A DNA stretch of 64,000 nt from Draconibacterium sediminis. GTDB lineage: Bacteria > Bacteroidota > Bacteroidia > Bacteroidales > Prolixibacteraceae. Each line of letters opens with the position of its first letter. Position 1 is the first letter of the stretch. A program made the translations under genes and the position numbers. Below are positions 16,940 to 26,328 of the stretch, in pieces. The stretch lies in contig NZ_JRHC01000005.1 of the NCBI RefSeq assembly GCF_000949475.1, positions 186,001 through 250,000 of the forward strand, written 5' to 3'. The notes under the pieces were generated by a model. The model did not search any database. It worked only from the letters and a program-made list of their open reading frames with translations, and had not been told where the DNA came from.

Positions 16940-18937
16940 ATGGGTATGAAGCAGGTTAAACTAGCTGTTTTTGGTGTTATAATCATATTTTTAAGTGGTT
17001 GCGGTTCGGCCAGATACGGACGCGATGCTACATTGTCGCAGGATATTGGTGAATATTACAAAGCCATTGAAAAATACCGTAAGGCCAGAAAAAAGGAAAA
17101 GAACCGAGAGAAAAGAATTGAATACGCATATCAGTTAGCAGAATGTTACCGGGCAATCGGATTGTATGATTACGCTGCCCAGAATTACAAATTTGCCATT
17201 CGTTTGGGATTTGATGATAAAGAAGCGCTGCTGCATTATGCTGATATGTTGCGTATTACACAAAAATACGAAGAGGCTTACGAAACCTACCGTACCTATC
17301 TCGAGGCGGTTCCGGGCGACCAGCGTGCTTTAGATGGTGTTGAAGCCATGCAAAAAACACAGGAATGGGTGGCCAATCCCACAAGGCACATCATCAACCC
17401 TATAAAAGAAATTAACTCTCGCGAGAGCGATTTTTCCCCGGTTTTTGTTGGAGGCCGCGATAACGAGATCTATTTTACTTCATCGCGGGAAGCCTCAACC
17501 GGTAAAAAAGAAAGTATGATTACCGGCCAAAAATACACCGATATTTATCGGGCAACTTTTGGCATTCAACGGCAGAAATGGGAAAAACCCAGGTTGCTGG
17601 ACGAGAGTATGATAATTAACACCGGCGATGAAGAAGGTGCTGTTACCTTAAGTTCAAGTGGCGAGGAAATGATATTTACGCGCTGCCGTTACGACAAGTC
17701 AGAGCCCCTGGGTGCAGAATTATACTCCACTTCGCAGTCGCGAGGTTCGTGGTCAAGTCCAATAAAATTACAAATTGTTGGCGACAGTATTATTGCAGCA
17801 CACCCAGCGCTTAACCCTGATGGAACAGAGATTTATTTTGTTTCGGATATGCCCGGAGGACAGGGCGGAAAAGACATTTGGAAGGCAACGGTTGATGGTG
17901 GATCTTTTGGAAGACCGGTAAATCTTGGCCCCACTGTAAATACATCGGCTGATGAAATGTTCCCTTTTGTGCGCGATAACGGAGATCTTTATTTTGCTTC
18001 GAACGGTCACATCGGGCAGGGAGGTTTCGATCTTTTTCATGCCTACAAAAACGACGATGGAATTTTGGTGGTTGAAAATATGGGCTCACCAATGAATTCG
18101 CCTTCCGACGATTTTGGAATTGCATTTGTAACCGGCGAAAACAAAGGAATGTTCACCTCGAACCGCAAAGGATCGCGAGGCGATGATATTTATTCATTTG
18201 TAGTTCCTCCGAAAGTTTACCAGATTGAAATAGACGTTTTTAATAAAGAAACGGCATCGCATTTGGATGGATCAACCATGCGTGTGATCGGAACTGACGG
18301 TACCAACATGAAAATTCGTGCCCGTGGCGGTAAGTTTAAAATGAAACTAAAGCCCGAAACAGAATATGTTTTTGCAGCGTTTAAAGACGGATTTTTGCGC
18401 GATAAAGCAGCAGTAAATACCATTGGACTGGAGGACAGTAAGGATTTTCGTTTTACCATGAACCTCACTCCAACCGATGCGCCGATAAAAGTTGATAATA
18501 TTAATTACGAGTTTGGCAGCTGGGAATTACTCGAAAGCTCGAAAACAGCACTCGATACACTGGTTCAGATATTGGTTTTTAACCCAACCATTACCATTGA
18601 GTTGATGGCGCACACCGACTATGTTGGCAGCGAGCAGTTTAACTTCGACCTGTCGCAAAAACGTGCACAAAGTGTGGTGGATTACCTGATTGAAAAGGGA
18701 ATAAACCCGAATCGTTTGGTAGCGAAAGGTTATGGCGAAACCTGGCCAAAAACAGTAACTCGAAAATTAGCTAATCAATACGATTTCTTAAAACGTGGCG
18801 ATGAACTGACAGAAGAGTTTATTCTGAAATTGCCCGAAGCACAGCAGGAAATTGCTCGCGGAATTAACCGTAGAACGGAGTTCCGGGTACTGTCGACCGA
18901 CTTTATCGAACGATTCGATGCCGAGCCGGAAGGTTAA
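16940..18937 (+). CDS. PorE-like OmpA-family lipoprotein (TPR, propeller, CRD, OmpA)
   Basis: The 665-residue lipoprotein has a signal with lipobox LSGC. Domains in order are TPR-like helices (about residues 35-145, IEYAYQLAECYRAIGLYDYA), a PD40/WD40-like propeller (about 160-420; repeated DGTEIYFVSD, NGDLYFAS), a carboxypeptidase-regulatory-like domain (about 430-510) and a C-terminal OmpA peptidoglycan-binding domain (IELMAHTDYVGSEQFNFDLS, RLVAKGYGE). This order and length match PorE of the Porphyromonas type IX secretion system, which ties the outer-membrane ring to peptidoglycan. Paralogues with the same layout exist, so the PorE identity is inferred. Its stop overlaps the convergent gene by four bases. 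Confidence 0.88.
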   Translation: MGMKQVKLAVFGVIIIFLSGCGSARYGRDATLSQDIGEYYKAIEKYRKARKKEKNREKRIEYAYQLAECYRAIGLYDYAAQNYKFAIRLGFDDKEALLHYADMLRITQKYEEAYETYRTYLEAVPGDQRALDGVEAMQKTQEWVANPTRHIINPIKEINSRESDFSPVFVGGRDNEIYFTSSREASTGKKESMITGQKYTDIYRATFGIQRQKWEKPRLLDESMIINTGDEEGAVTLSSSGEEMIFTRCRYDKSEPLGAELYSTSQSRGSWSSPIKLQIVGDSIIAAHPALNPDGTEIYFVSDMPGGQGGKDIWKATVDGGSFGRPVNLGPTVNTSADEMFPFVRDNGDLYFASNGHIGQGGFDLFHAYKNDDGILVVENMGSPMNSPSDDFGIAFVTGENKGMFTSNRKGSRGDDIYSFVVPPKVYQIEIDVFNKETASHLDGSTMRVIGTDGTNMKIRARGGKFKMKLKPETEYVFAAFKDGFLRDKAAVNTIGLEDSKDFRFTMNLTPTDAPIKVDNINYEFGSWELLESSKTALDTLVQILVFNPTITIELMAHTDYVGSEQFNFDLSQKRAQSVVDYLIEKGINPNRLVAKGYGETWPKTVTRKLANQYDFLKRGDELTEEFILKLPEAQQEIARGINRRTEFRVLSTDFIERFDAEPEG

Positions 18938-19575
18938 TTCTCTTCGTCGGGTTCTTCTTCTTTTTCCTCTATTGGTGGTTTTACTACTTTTCGGGTAGAA
19001 TAATAATCTGTTTGGTACATTTTGCGTCTTTTTCGTTTTTGTACCGCCTTGTCGATTGCTTTCAGCGGAACTCCCAAAATTGGTAAAAAACTGATCGAGC
19101 CAGCTTCCGTTCGCATCAAGCGGTTGTGTTCGGTCATCATCGTTGTGGTTGGATCGCTCTCCGGTTTCATTTTGTTGTATTTAAGCGGTTTGTAGTCGCC
19201 TAAAAAATTGAGGTTTTCCTGGGCGCGTTCCGAGTCGGTTTTTTGCTCGGGACTAACCACTACCTCGGGAATCTGCACGTCTTCTGATTCCATTTTAACG
19301 ATCGGATTCTGCATCAAATTATACACCTTAACCGATATCCGAAAATAGGAGATGTGCGAGAATATCAGCGAGTCCTGGGCGCTTACGGTTAGTTTAAAAA
19401 CACCGTTGGCTCTTGTTATGTCTTTTTCTAAAGTTCTGGGGTTGATTACATATACATCGGCAATTGGAAGCCCATCAGTGTTTACCGTTTTTCCTTCAAT
19501 GATAAAGGTGGGGGAGTCTTGAGCGTAGGCATTAATACAACAGGTAATGGCTAACAGAATGGTTATTGACTTCAT
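18934..19575 (-). CDS. Secreted carboxypeptidase-like regulatory-domain protein
   Basis: The 213-residue protein has a signal peptide ending near INAYAQ, then one CarboxypepD_reg-like beta-sandwich (about residues 25-100: IEGKTVNTDGLPIADVYV, TRANGVFKLTV). The C-terminal half is unrecognised, with a basic KRKRRK patch and an acidic EEKEEEPDEEN tail. Such domains occur at the N-termini of TonB-dependent receptors, but here the domain is free-standing, and no catalytic residues are present. The function is unknown. It is convergent with, and overlaps by four bases, the PorE-like gene. Confidence 0.85.
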   Translation of the reverse strand: MKSITILLAITCCINAYAQDSPTFIIEGKTVNTDGLPIADVYVINPRTLEKDITRANGVFKLTVSAQDSLIFSHISYFRISVKVYNLMQNPIVKMESEDVQIPEVVVSPEQKTDSERAQENLNFLGDYKPLKYNKMKPESDPTTTMMTEHNRLMRTEAGSISFLPILGVPLKAIDKAVQKRKRRKMYQTDYYSTRKVVKPPIEEKEEEPDEEN

Positions 19576-19677
19576 TTTTGTTTAGTTTTCAGCACAAAGG
19601 TCGGAATTACTTGTTTTAAGGTTACTGAAAAAAAACTAAACTATGTTAACATATTTTCTTTGGGAGATACGATTTAT

Positions 19678-20607
19678 TTACCGCGAAGCCGGTGAGTATG
19701 GAATACGAAAATAGAACACGGAACCTTTTCCAATGGTAGAAGTAAAGCCAATATCTCCTTTTAGCAGATCGATGTTGCCTTTACAGATCGATAGTCCAAG
19801 GCCAACACCATCGTAAAACTCTTTATTTTCGTTATGTGCCTTTTGAAAACGTTTAAAGATGTATTGCCGTTTTTCGGGGGCAATGCCAATCCCAGAGTCT
19901 TCGACAGTAAACTTCAACATATTATTCTCAAGCGTATAACTTAATTTTATGGTGCCTGCTTCCGTATATTTATTGGCATTGTTAAGCAAATTCATAATTA
20001 CCTGCCGAAGTTTTCCTGCATCAGTAACAATGTGGCTTTTTTCATCACTCAATCCTTTTTCCGCTACAAATTTTATCGAATCCTTTACAGTGGGTTTAAA
20101 AGCTGCATCTATTTCATCGATCATATTGTTCAGGGTAAAAGTGTTGTTGAATACTATTACATTTCCTGATTCAATCATTGAAATATCAAGCAGTTGATTA
20201 ACGATATACAGCAATTGATTTGAGCTGTTTCGAATGATGGCCAGGTACTGATTTACTTCTTGCTCATTAAACTCCTGGGTGTTCAGAATATCAGAAAAGC
20301 CAACTATGCTATTCATCGGAGTTCTGATCTCGTGCGAAATGTTTTGTAGAAAAGCTGTTTTTAAAGCGTTGCTTTTTTTCGCCTCGGCTTCCGCCTTCCT
20401 TAATTTCCGGAGGTGCGATTTTAATAGTAAAAGCAAAAGTACAGCGGTAGCAGCCACATAAAACCACCCTTTATAGGTTTGAAATTTGGTCAGAATTTCC
20501 TGGTTACTGGTTACCGATAGTAGAAACCGATCGGAGAAAATGATCCAAAGTCCACCGATAAGGAGGTAGAGTAAAGTGATACGGTATTCAAATTTGATCT
20601 TTTTCAT
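19678..20607 (-). CDS. Membrane sensor histidine kinase
   Basis: The 309-residue kinase has two N-terminal membrane helices (about residues 8-28 and 47-63) with only a short periplasmic loop, a coiled linker, then HisKA with phospho-acceptor H92 (SHEIRTPMNS) and HATPase_c with NLLNNANKYTE, DSGIGI, FKRFQKA and GVGLGLSICKG boxes. No PAS, receiver or extracellular sensor domain is present, and no response regulator gene is adjacent, so it is an orphan. The signal may be membrane-borne. Confidence 0.93.
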   Translation of the reverse strand: MKKIKFEYRITLLYLLIGGLWIIFSDRFLLSVTSNQEILTKFQTYKGWFYVAATAVLLLLLLKSHLRKLRKAEAEAKKSNALKTAFLQNISHEIRTPMNSIVGFSDILNTQEFNEQEVNQYLAIIRNSSNQLLYIVNQLLDISMIESGNVIVFNNTFTLNNMIDEIDAAFKPTVKDSIKFVAEKGLSDEKSHIVTDAGKLRQVIMNLLNNANKYTEAGTIKLSYTLENNMLKFTVEDSGIGIAPEKRQYIFKRFQKAHNENKEFYDGVGLGLSICKGNIDLLKGDIGFTSTIGKGSVFYFRIPYSPASR

Positions 20608-20677
20608 AAAACAAAGACATAAAAATACAAAATTGTATTTTGCTGTTGTCAGGATTATAAAAAAACGGAGGATAAAG

Positions 20678-21940
20678 TTAAATATTTTCCCGAATGTCGT
20701 ATGCTACCAGCACTTCGCCATGTCTCACCAAAAGCATTCCGTTATAAATTGCCGGCCTCGACCAGTATGGCCCTGAACCATATTTTATTTTGAACTCACT
20801 AATCAGTTCAAACGTTTTCGGGCTTGCTTTTACCAGTGCCATGTTGCCTCGTTTTTCGTCGCAAAGGTATAACATATCATCGGCTGAAATTATCGGTCCT
20901 TTATTGTAAAAATCGGCAATCCACACAATTTCGCCGGTGTCCCAGTTCATGCACACCCACTTTCCGCTTTGTCGGCCAGTAAAGTTCGAGCCGTAAAGAA
21001 AACCATCAATCAGCACAACTCCGTGGTTGGCATTATCAAACGTTTGATCGGCAAATTTTTCGGAAACTGATTTCCCGTCGGGAGCGATTTGTAGCATCGA
21101 CGATTTCACATCCCAACCGCTTGTAATCCACAAACAACTATCGTGGTACGTTGGAACATTGGTTAAAATGGTTGTATTATCTCCATTTTTGCTAAGGTAA
21201 TTATGCTGAAAACTCCACATAATTTCTCCGGATTCGGCACTCAGGCTAACAACATGCGTTTGGTTGGCTGTTATAATGTATTTTTTACCGCAGTGCTCAA
21301 TTAGCGCGGGTGTTATGTTTGAACGTTTTGCATGCATCGATTCCGATTTCCAAATCAGTTCTCCTGTCATTTTATCAAGTGCCACAACCATCGCTGTTTC
21401 GCCACCAATCGATGCAATTATTTTATCATCTACCAAAAGTGGCGATTCGGAAACTCCAAACATATCCCAGTCGCTTTGATATTTTTCATGTAAATCAACT
21501 TTCCAAATTGTTTCACCGGTTTGCGCATGTAAGCACGCCATTTGGTCCATTCCTGATAGCAGGTACAAACGGTTCTCTTCCAGCGTTGGAGTGCAACGTG
21601 CTTCGGGAAAAGAATTTCTCCATGCTTTACCATACGGTTTTTGCCAAAGAATTTTTCCCTGCAAATCGAGGCAGCTCACATATTCCAGCGAATCGATATT
21701 TCCGGTGGTGTAAATTCTGTTTTCTGTAGCAATAGTTGATGCATTACTTTTGCCAAGTTCTTCGGCAACCCACAACGTTTTCGGACCATTTTCGGGCCAT
21801 TGTTTTAACAAACCTTTTTCAGGGAAAATACCATCGCGGTTTGGGCCACGGAACTGAGTTATTTGGGCTTCAACTTTCAGAAAACAAACAAAACTAAATA
21901 ATGCGATAAACGAGAAAGACAGATATTTCAACTTGAACAT
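20678..21940 (-). CDS. Secreted PQQ-type beta-propeller protein
   Basis: The 420-residue protein has a signal peptide (cleavage near KVEAQ) and repeated propeller blades of the PQQ-like type: GDT-like turns recur as AQTGETIWKVD, KMTGELIWKSE, AESGEIMWSF and WDTGEIVWIAD. It starts with an FRGPNRDGIFPEKGL motif common to secreted PQQ-like proteins in Planctomycetes and Bacteroidota. No PQQ-dehydrogenase catalytic residues were recognised, so it is more likely a structural or binding propeller. It lies two bases downstream of the K+ channel gene on the same strand, so the two are probably cotranscribed. Confidence 0.88.
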   Translation of the reverse strand: MFKLKYLSFSFIALFSFVCFLKVEAQITQFRGPNRDGIFPEKGLLKQWPENGPKTLWVAEELGKSNASTIATENRIYTTGNIDSLEYVSCLDLQGKILWQKPYGKAWRNSFPEARCTPTLEENRLYLLSGMDQMACLHAQTGETIWKVDLHEKYQSDWDMFGVSESPLLVDDKIIASIGGETAMVVALDKMTGELIWKSESMHAKRSNITPALIEHCGKKYIITANQTHVVSLSAESGEIMWSFQHNYLSKNGDNTTILTNVPTYHDSCLWITSGWDVKSSMLQIAPDGKSVSEKFADQTFDNANHGVVLIDGFLYGSNFTGRQSGKWVCMNWDTGEIVWIADFYNKGPIISADDMLYLCDEKRGNMALVKASPKTFELISEFKIKYGSGPYWSRPAIYNGMLLVRHGEVLVAYDIRENI

Positions 21941-21942
21941 AG

Positions 21943-23007
21943 TTATTTTTTTAAGTTGACTTCGCTTTGCATTACTTCTTTCAGGCGTTTAATCTGGGTT
22001 GGATTTCCCAAAACAAAAAGCTGATCGTTGCGCGAAAGTATCATTTGCGGATCGGGATTAAAAACGTAACGGGCTCCGCTAATTTTTATTCCAATAATGT
22101 TGGCTCCTGTTGTTTCGCGAACCCTGAGCTCAGCAATTGATTTGCCGACAAATCGTTGTGCCAGATTTTTACATGCCACTTCTTCCAGCGTAACATCCTG
22201 CGATTTTTGCAGCAAAATGTATTCGATAAACTCAACAACATCGGGTTGGTGAACCAGCTTTGCCATACGCTGACCTCCAATACGTTCAGGCATAATTACA
22301 TTGGTGGCACCGGCGCGTTTTAGTTTCATCTGGCTTTCCAGTTCCGAAGCGCGGCTGATAACGGTAAGTCCCGGATTCATGCTTCGGGCGGTAAGTACCA
22401 CAAAAACGTTATCGGCATCGTTTGGAGTGGTGGCAATTAGTGCTCTTGCCCGGTTAATACCCGCTTGCTCCAGCGTTTCTTCATGGGTTGCATCGCCCTT
22501 GATGTATAACAAATTAGGGTTTTCACGTATTCTCGAAATAACGTTATCGCGTTTGTCGAGAATAACAAACTCAACATTGTTTTCGGCCAGTTCCATGGCT
22601 GCCTGTTCGCCATTCCTGCCATATCCCACAATAATTACGTGGTCTTTTAATTTTGCAATTTTCTTATCCACCCTGTACGTTTTTATATAGTTAGCCAATT
22701 CTCCGTCGAAAACAAAACGTGCCATATTCGAGCCTACATAGGCCAAACTACCCAGACTCATTATAATTAAAGCAATAGTAAATATCTTTCCATCGGGGGT
22801 TAAGGGATGCGAACCAACCTCTTTAAAACCAACAGTGGAAATGGTAATCACTGTCATGTACACACTGTCGAGCAGGTTCATTCCCTCGATGTAATAATAC
22901 CCTGCTGAGCCAAAAATTAAAATCGAGAGAAGCAGACCTATCCCGATTTTAACGGTTTTGCTCGAAACCGCTTGAAATTTATTATACTGTTGGCTACTTG
23001 TTAGCAT
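21943..23007 (-). CDS. Potassium channel with RCK (TrkA-N/TrkA-C) domains
   Basis: The 354-residue protein has two membrane helices (about residues 19-40 and 74-94) flanking a pore loop, then a Rossmann RCK domain (HVIIVGYGRNGEQAAMEL) and a TrkA-C domain near the end. The selectivity filter reads TVGFK (residues 58-62) instead of TVGYG. It would be a tetrameric, ligand-gated inner-membrane K+ channel. The gene follows the DUF2851 gene closely on the same strand and precedes the PQQ-propeller gene. Confidence 0.93.
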   Translation of the reverse strand: MLTSSQQYNKFQAVSSKTVKIGIGLLLSILIFGSAGYYYIEGMNLLDSVYMTVITISTVGFKEVGSHPLTPDGKIFTIALIIMSLGSLAYVGSNMARFVFDGELANYIKTYRVDKKIAKLKDHVIIVGYGRNGEQAAMELAENNVEFVILDKRDNVISRIRENPNLLYIKGDATHEETLEQAGINRARALIATTPNDADNVFVVLTARSMNPGLTVISRASELESQMKLKRAGATNVIMPERIGGQRMAKLVHQPDVVEFIEYILLQKSQDVTLEEVACKNLAQRFVGKSIAELRVRETTGANIIGIKISGARYVFNPDPQMILSRNDQLFVLGNPTQIKRLKEVMQSEVNLKK

Positions 23008-23023
23008 GTTAGTCGTCCTGATT

Positions 23024-24316
23024 TTATACTGATGAAACTAATTTCACCCCTAATTGGCAATTTAAACATTTTTTTGATTCGCAGTAATAGTTTTTTAGTT
23101 GAAGTAAAGCTTGCGAATCAAAAGCAGAGCGCGCCTGAACACCCAGTTTTGCCCATTTTGAAATGATGGAATTGTTTTCGGCCGGAAGATTTTCCAGAAA
23201 CCCGAGCGCTCGGTTTTTCAAATGGTGTTTGTTTTGTTTTTCGCCATACACAAACAAAAACGGAACGATAATATTGATAATCAGAATGTGGGCTGCCGTG
23301 TCGCCCAGTTCCTTAGGTTGAGTGTTTTTAGATGGTTTATTAAAGTTGTAGTGTGTATCCCAGTATTCGGATGCTTTTACCTTGAACAGCTTTTTTAATT
23401 CTTCGATGGTTTCAATTTCCAGAATTTTTGAAAACAGCCCTTCTGTTTGATAAATAAGTGCCGCCAGTTGTGAAATACGAATGGTAGGGAAATTAGGTGG
23501 TCGCAAGCGCATAAATTTCCACAAATGGCCTTCTATTCCTTTTAACTTGTATTTTTTGTACAGAAAGGAATATTCGTCGCGAAGCCGGATATAGTACTCA
23601 TCGCCTAAAAGTTGCTGGTTTAGTAATCCTGAATTCCCGAACAACAAGGCTTCTAGTTGAAAGAGGCTGTTTTTGTGTTTAAGCAGTGTTTGAATCGAGA
23701 GCGACTTGGCCAATAATTCAAAGGGCAATGCATTAACTTTAAATCCAAACATGCGTGCCAGTAGTTGAAAAAATGTCTCTTCCCAGTTGTTATTATTTTG
23801 TTCAAGTTGCTCAACAATAGCCTGTGTTTTTGTTTCCAGGCGTTCTATCATCAGCCGGTTAAAACCCAACTGCAACAGTATCGGATCAACTTTATGAAAC
23901 TGGTTTTCGCATGCGATCCAGGTTTGTGCATTTATCAGCTTTTGGTAATTGTGTTTAAGTTGTTCCGGGTAGTTCAAAATTAACGTTGGAATAAGCTCTC
24001 CATTACTTCGGGTGATTGTTGTGTCGGCCGTTTCAACCACGTGCAAAATAACATTGTCGTAGGCTTTGTCGTTGGTATGTTCGTGTTTTTGCCAGTCGGA
24101 GGCTGATTTATGGATTTCGATATTGCCGGCCCACGTAGTTTCGTTTAATTTGATCTTCGCATTAAAAAAATCGGGACCGGAATCGGTATTTTTTCGTCCC
24201 TGGTCGATAATCTCAAGCCGGTCGCCTTCAACCGTTTTTATATGATTTGTTGTAAAAAGTTTGTTTTGCCAAATGTATTGAAGAAATTCTTCGGGCATAT
24301 TTTGCGAGTCAGCCAT
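23024..24316 (-). CDS. DUF2851 family protein
   Basis: This 430-residue cytoplasmic protein is of the Bacteroidota family DUF2851 (MPEEFLQYIWQNKLF near the start, GPDFFNAKIKL, WAGNIEIHKSASDW, NVILHVV). The C-terminus carries a CESKKCLNCQLG cysteine cluster that could bind a metal. The GPDFFNAKI...GNIEIH arrangement of acidic residues is suggestive of a nuclease-like fold, but that is only an impression; the function is unknown. It starts at ATG 24316, and the K+ channel gene follows 16 bases after its stop. Confidence 0.88.
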   Translation of the reverse strand: MADSQNMPEEFLQYIWQNKLFTTNHIKTVEGDRLEIIDQGRKNTDSGPDFFNAKIKLNETTWAGNIEIHKSASDWQKHEHTNDKAYDNVILHVVETADTTITRSNGELIPTLILNYPEQLKHNYQKLINAQTWIACENQFHKVDPILLQLGFNRLMIERLETKTQAIVEQLEQNNNNWEETFFQLLARMFGFKVNALPFELLAKSLSIQTLLKHKNSLFQLEALLFGNSGLLNQQLLGDEYYIRLRDEYSFLYKKYKLKGIEGHLWKFMRLRPPNFPTIRISQLAALIYQTEGLFSKILEIETIEELKKLFKVKASEYWDTHYNFNKPSKNTQPKELGDTAAHILIINIIVPFLFVYGEKQNKHHLKNRALGFLENLPAENNSIISKWAKLGVQARSAFDSQALLQLKNYYCESKKCLNCQLGVKLVSSV

Positions 24317-24409
24317 TTGGGAATATTTTAGTTTCCTTTAAAAATAAGGAAAATGTTTGAAATATTGGAAATTGGTGGTCTGACTCGAAGTCGGGCTATC
24401 AATCAGTAG

Positions 24410-24937
24410 TCACTTTATTTTCTGAAAAATATCCCACAAAACAATTCCGGCGCTTACCGAAATATTGAAAGAATGTTTGGTTCCGTATTGCGGAATTTCA
24501 ATGCTGCCATCGCAAAGATTCACCACACTTTGTTTTACTCCTTTTACTTCGTTGCCAAGAACCAGGGCAACTTTTTCATTTTCGGCCGGTTGATAATCGG
24601 GCAGCATAATACTGTTTTCCACCTGTTCAATGGCATAAACCTTAAACCCTTCCTCCTTCAATTTTTTTACCACTTCTTCGGTGTGCTCAAAATATTCCCA
24701 GTCAACCGATTTTTCGGCATCAAGGGCGGTTTTCCTGATTTCGTTATTGGGAGGTGTGGCTGTAATTCCGCATAGGTAAATTTTATTAATCAACAAAGCA
24801 TCCGACGTGCGAAACACTGAGCCAATGTTGTTACAACTTCGAATATTATCAAGCACCACAACAATGGGTGATTTAGTCGATTGTTTGTATTCCTCAACGC
24901 TTAAACGGCCAAGTTCTATATTTCTGAGTTTGCGCAT
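24410..24937 (-). CDS. SpoU/TrmH family RNA 2'-O-methyltransferase
   Basis: This short 175-residue SPOUT methyltransferase shows all three family motifs: SCNNIGSVFRTSDA, VALVLGNEVKGV and IPQYGTKHSFNISVSAGI, which forms the trefoil-knot SAM site. It should methylate a ribose in tRNA or rRNA; the target is not decidable from sequence. It lacks the N-terminal substrate-binding extension of RlmB. Confidence 0.93.
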   Translation of the reverse strand: MRKLRNIELGRLSVEEYKQSTKSPIVVVLDNIRSCNNIGSVFRTSDALLINKIYLCGITATPPNNEIRKTALDAEKSVDWEYFEHTEEVVKKLKEEGFKVYAIEQVENSIMLPDYQPAENEKVALVLGNEVKGVKQSVVNLCDGSIEIPQYGTKHSFNISVSAGIVLWDIFQKIK

Positions 24938-24964
24938 AAATCTTTTTGTTTCAATGTGATTCTA

Positions 24965-26221
24965 TCAGTTCACTGCAGCTCGTCTGAATGGTTGCGACAT
25001 ACAACGTGCACCGCCACCACCGCGTGCCAGTTCCGATCCGGCAATGGTTATCACACATTTTTTGTAATCATCAACCGCTATTTTTCCCGAAATAATATCG
25101 GTGGCCGCAATTACCTCGTAGCCGTTTTTGTTTAGCTCCTCAATGGTGTGTACGTTACGCTGGTAGCCGATTATTTTTCCTGGTGCAAAAGCCAGAAAGT
25201 TAGCACCGCTGTGCCATTGTTCGCGCTCCTGAATCCACTCGTCGCTGTTGCCACCACACGAAATCGGTTTTAAATCCATGCCCAGCTTTTTTAACGCTTT
25301 TGGCAGGTTGGGCATTTCTTCAATACGGCTTACCTCACCATTTTCAATTTCAATATGTATGGTTTTAAAGCGGCTCATCCCAAAAATTACGGGCGGATAA
25401 ACCATACATTCATCGGTATTCAGAAAAGTAAAAACCATGTCGAGGTGAATAAACGACTCGGGTGTTTCGGGCAGCTCCTGAACGATAATATGTTGTTTTT
25501 CTTTTTTCTGCTTTTTAATGTTTTCGATGATAAAATCAATTCCCTGCGTGCTGGTTCGTACGCCGGTTCCGATAACAAAAATATCGTCGCGGGCAATTTG
25601 TACATCGCCACCTTCTACCATCGATTTTCGGTTCACCATAATGTTCGCCTCCGGTTTAGCCGGGTTTAAAACATGGCTTTCAATACCAGGGTGATATTTG
25701 TAAATGGCCTCCATAATCAGCGATTCCCGCTCGCGAACAGGGTTGGCCATTTTGCCAATAAGCATATTGTCGTTCATTGCCATTGCCGAGTCGCGTGTAA
25801 AAAACAGGTTGTGTAAAGGCCGCAGCAAAAAACGTTCGTTGCTCAGGTAATTGGTCAGGTTGTTTTTCTCCAGCACCACACCTTCAATTAGCATTTTTGC
25901 CAGTTTTTTCGCATCGGTTTCCAGCATTTGCTGGCACGAATCGATGTATTCGGTCATGCAGATTTCTTTCAGCAGTTTTTCTTTTACATCTTCAATAGAC
26001 AGTATGTCGGCCAGCAGCTCTTTCACCTGATAAACCTTCGATACTTTTTTAAGCACGCCTTCAAACTGGGCATATTCGGTTGAGGCAATCGACAAATTTA
26101 AAATGTCGCTATACAGTGCACGTTCGGCATTTGCCGGAGTCATGTTTTCAACTTCCGAACCCGGGGTGTGGATAATTACGCCTTCCAGTTGGCCAATTTC
26201 TGAATGAACCGATGTTTGCAT
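24965..26221 (-). CDS. arcA: Arginine deiminase
   Basis: The 418-residue enzyme hydrolyses arginine to citrulline and ammonia. Family motifs are HTPGSEVENMTP, FTRDSAM, EGGDVQIARDD, HLDMVFTFL and the C-terminal GGGGARCMSQPF with catalytic Cys407. No arcB or arcC lies beside it, so the full ATP-generating pathway is not encoded locally. The released ammonia could feed the glutamine synthetases of this window (inference). An exact TATCTTTG on the minus strand at 26251-26258 may be its -7 element. Confidence 0.96.
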   Translation of the reverse strand: MQTSVHSEIGQLEGVIIHTPGSEVENMTPANAERALYSDILNLSIASTEYAQFEGVLKKVSKVYQVKELLADILSIEDVKEKLLKEICMTEYIDSCQQMLETDAKKLAKMLIEGVVLEKNNLTNYLSNERFLLRPLHNLFFTRDSAMAMNDNMLIGKMANPVRERESLIMEAIYKYHPGIESHVLNPAKPEANIMVNRKSMVEGGDVQIARDDIFVIGTGVRTSTQGIDFIIENIKKQKKEKQHIIVQELPETPESFIHLDMVFTFLNTDECMVYPPVIFGMSRFKTIHIEIENGEVSRIEEMPNLPKALKKLGMDLKPISCGGNSDEWIQEREQWHSGANFLAFAPGKIIGYQRNVHTIEELNKNGYEVIAATDIISGKIAVDDYKKCVITIAGSELARGGGGARCMSQPFRRAAVN

Positions 26222-26328
26222 AATCGCGTATAATCTTTTGTTTTCGGAACCAAAGATATAAACTTTGTATGGTCTGTAATTGATTAACGAATATTTCGTT
26301 CTACTTTTATGTTGCTAAAAATGTTTTG

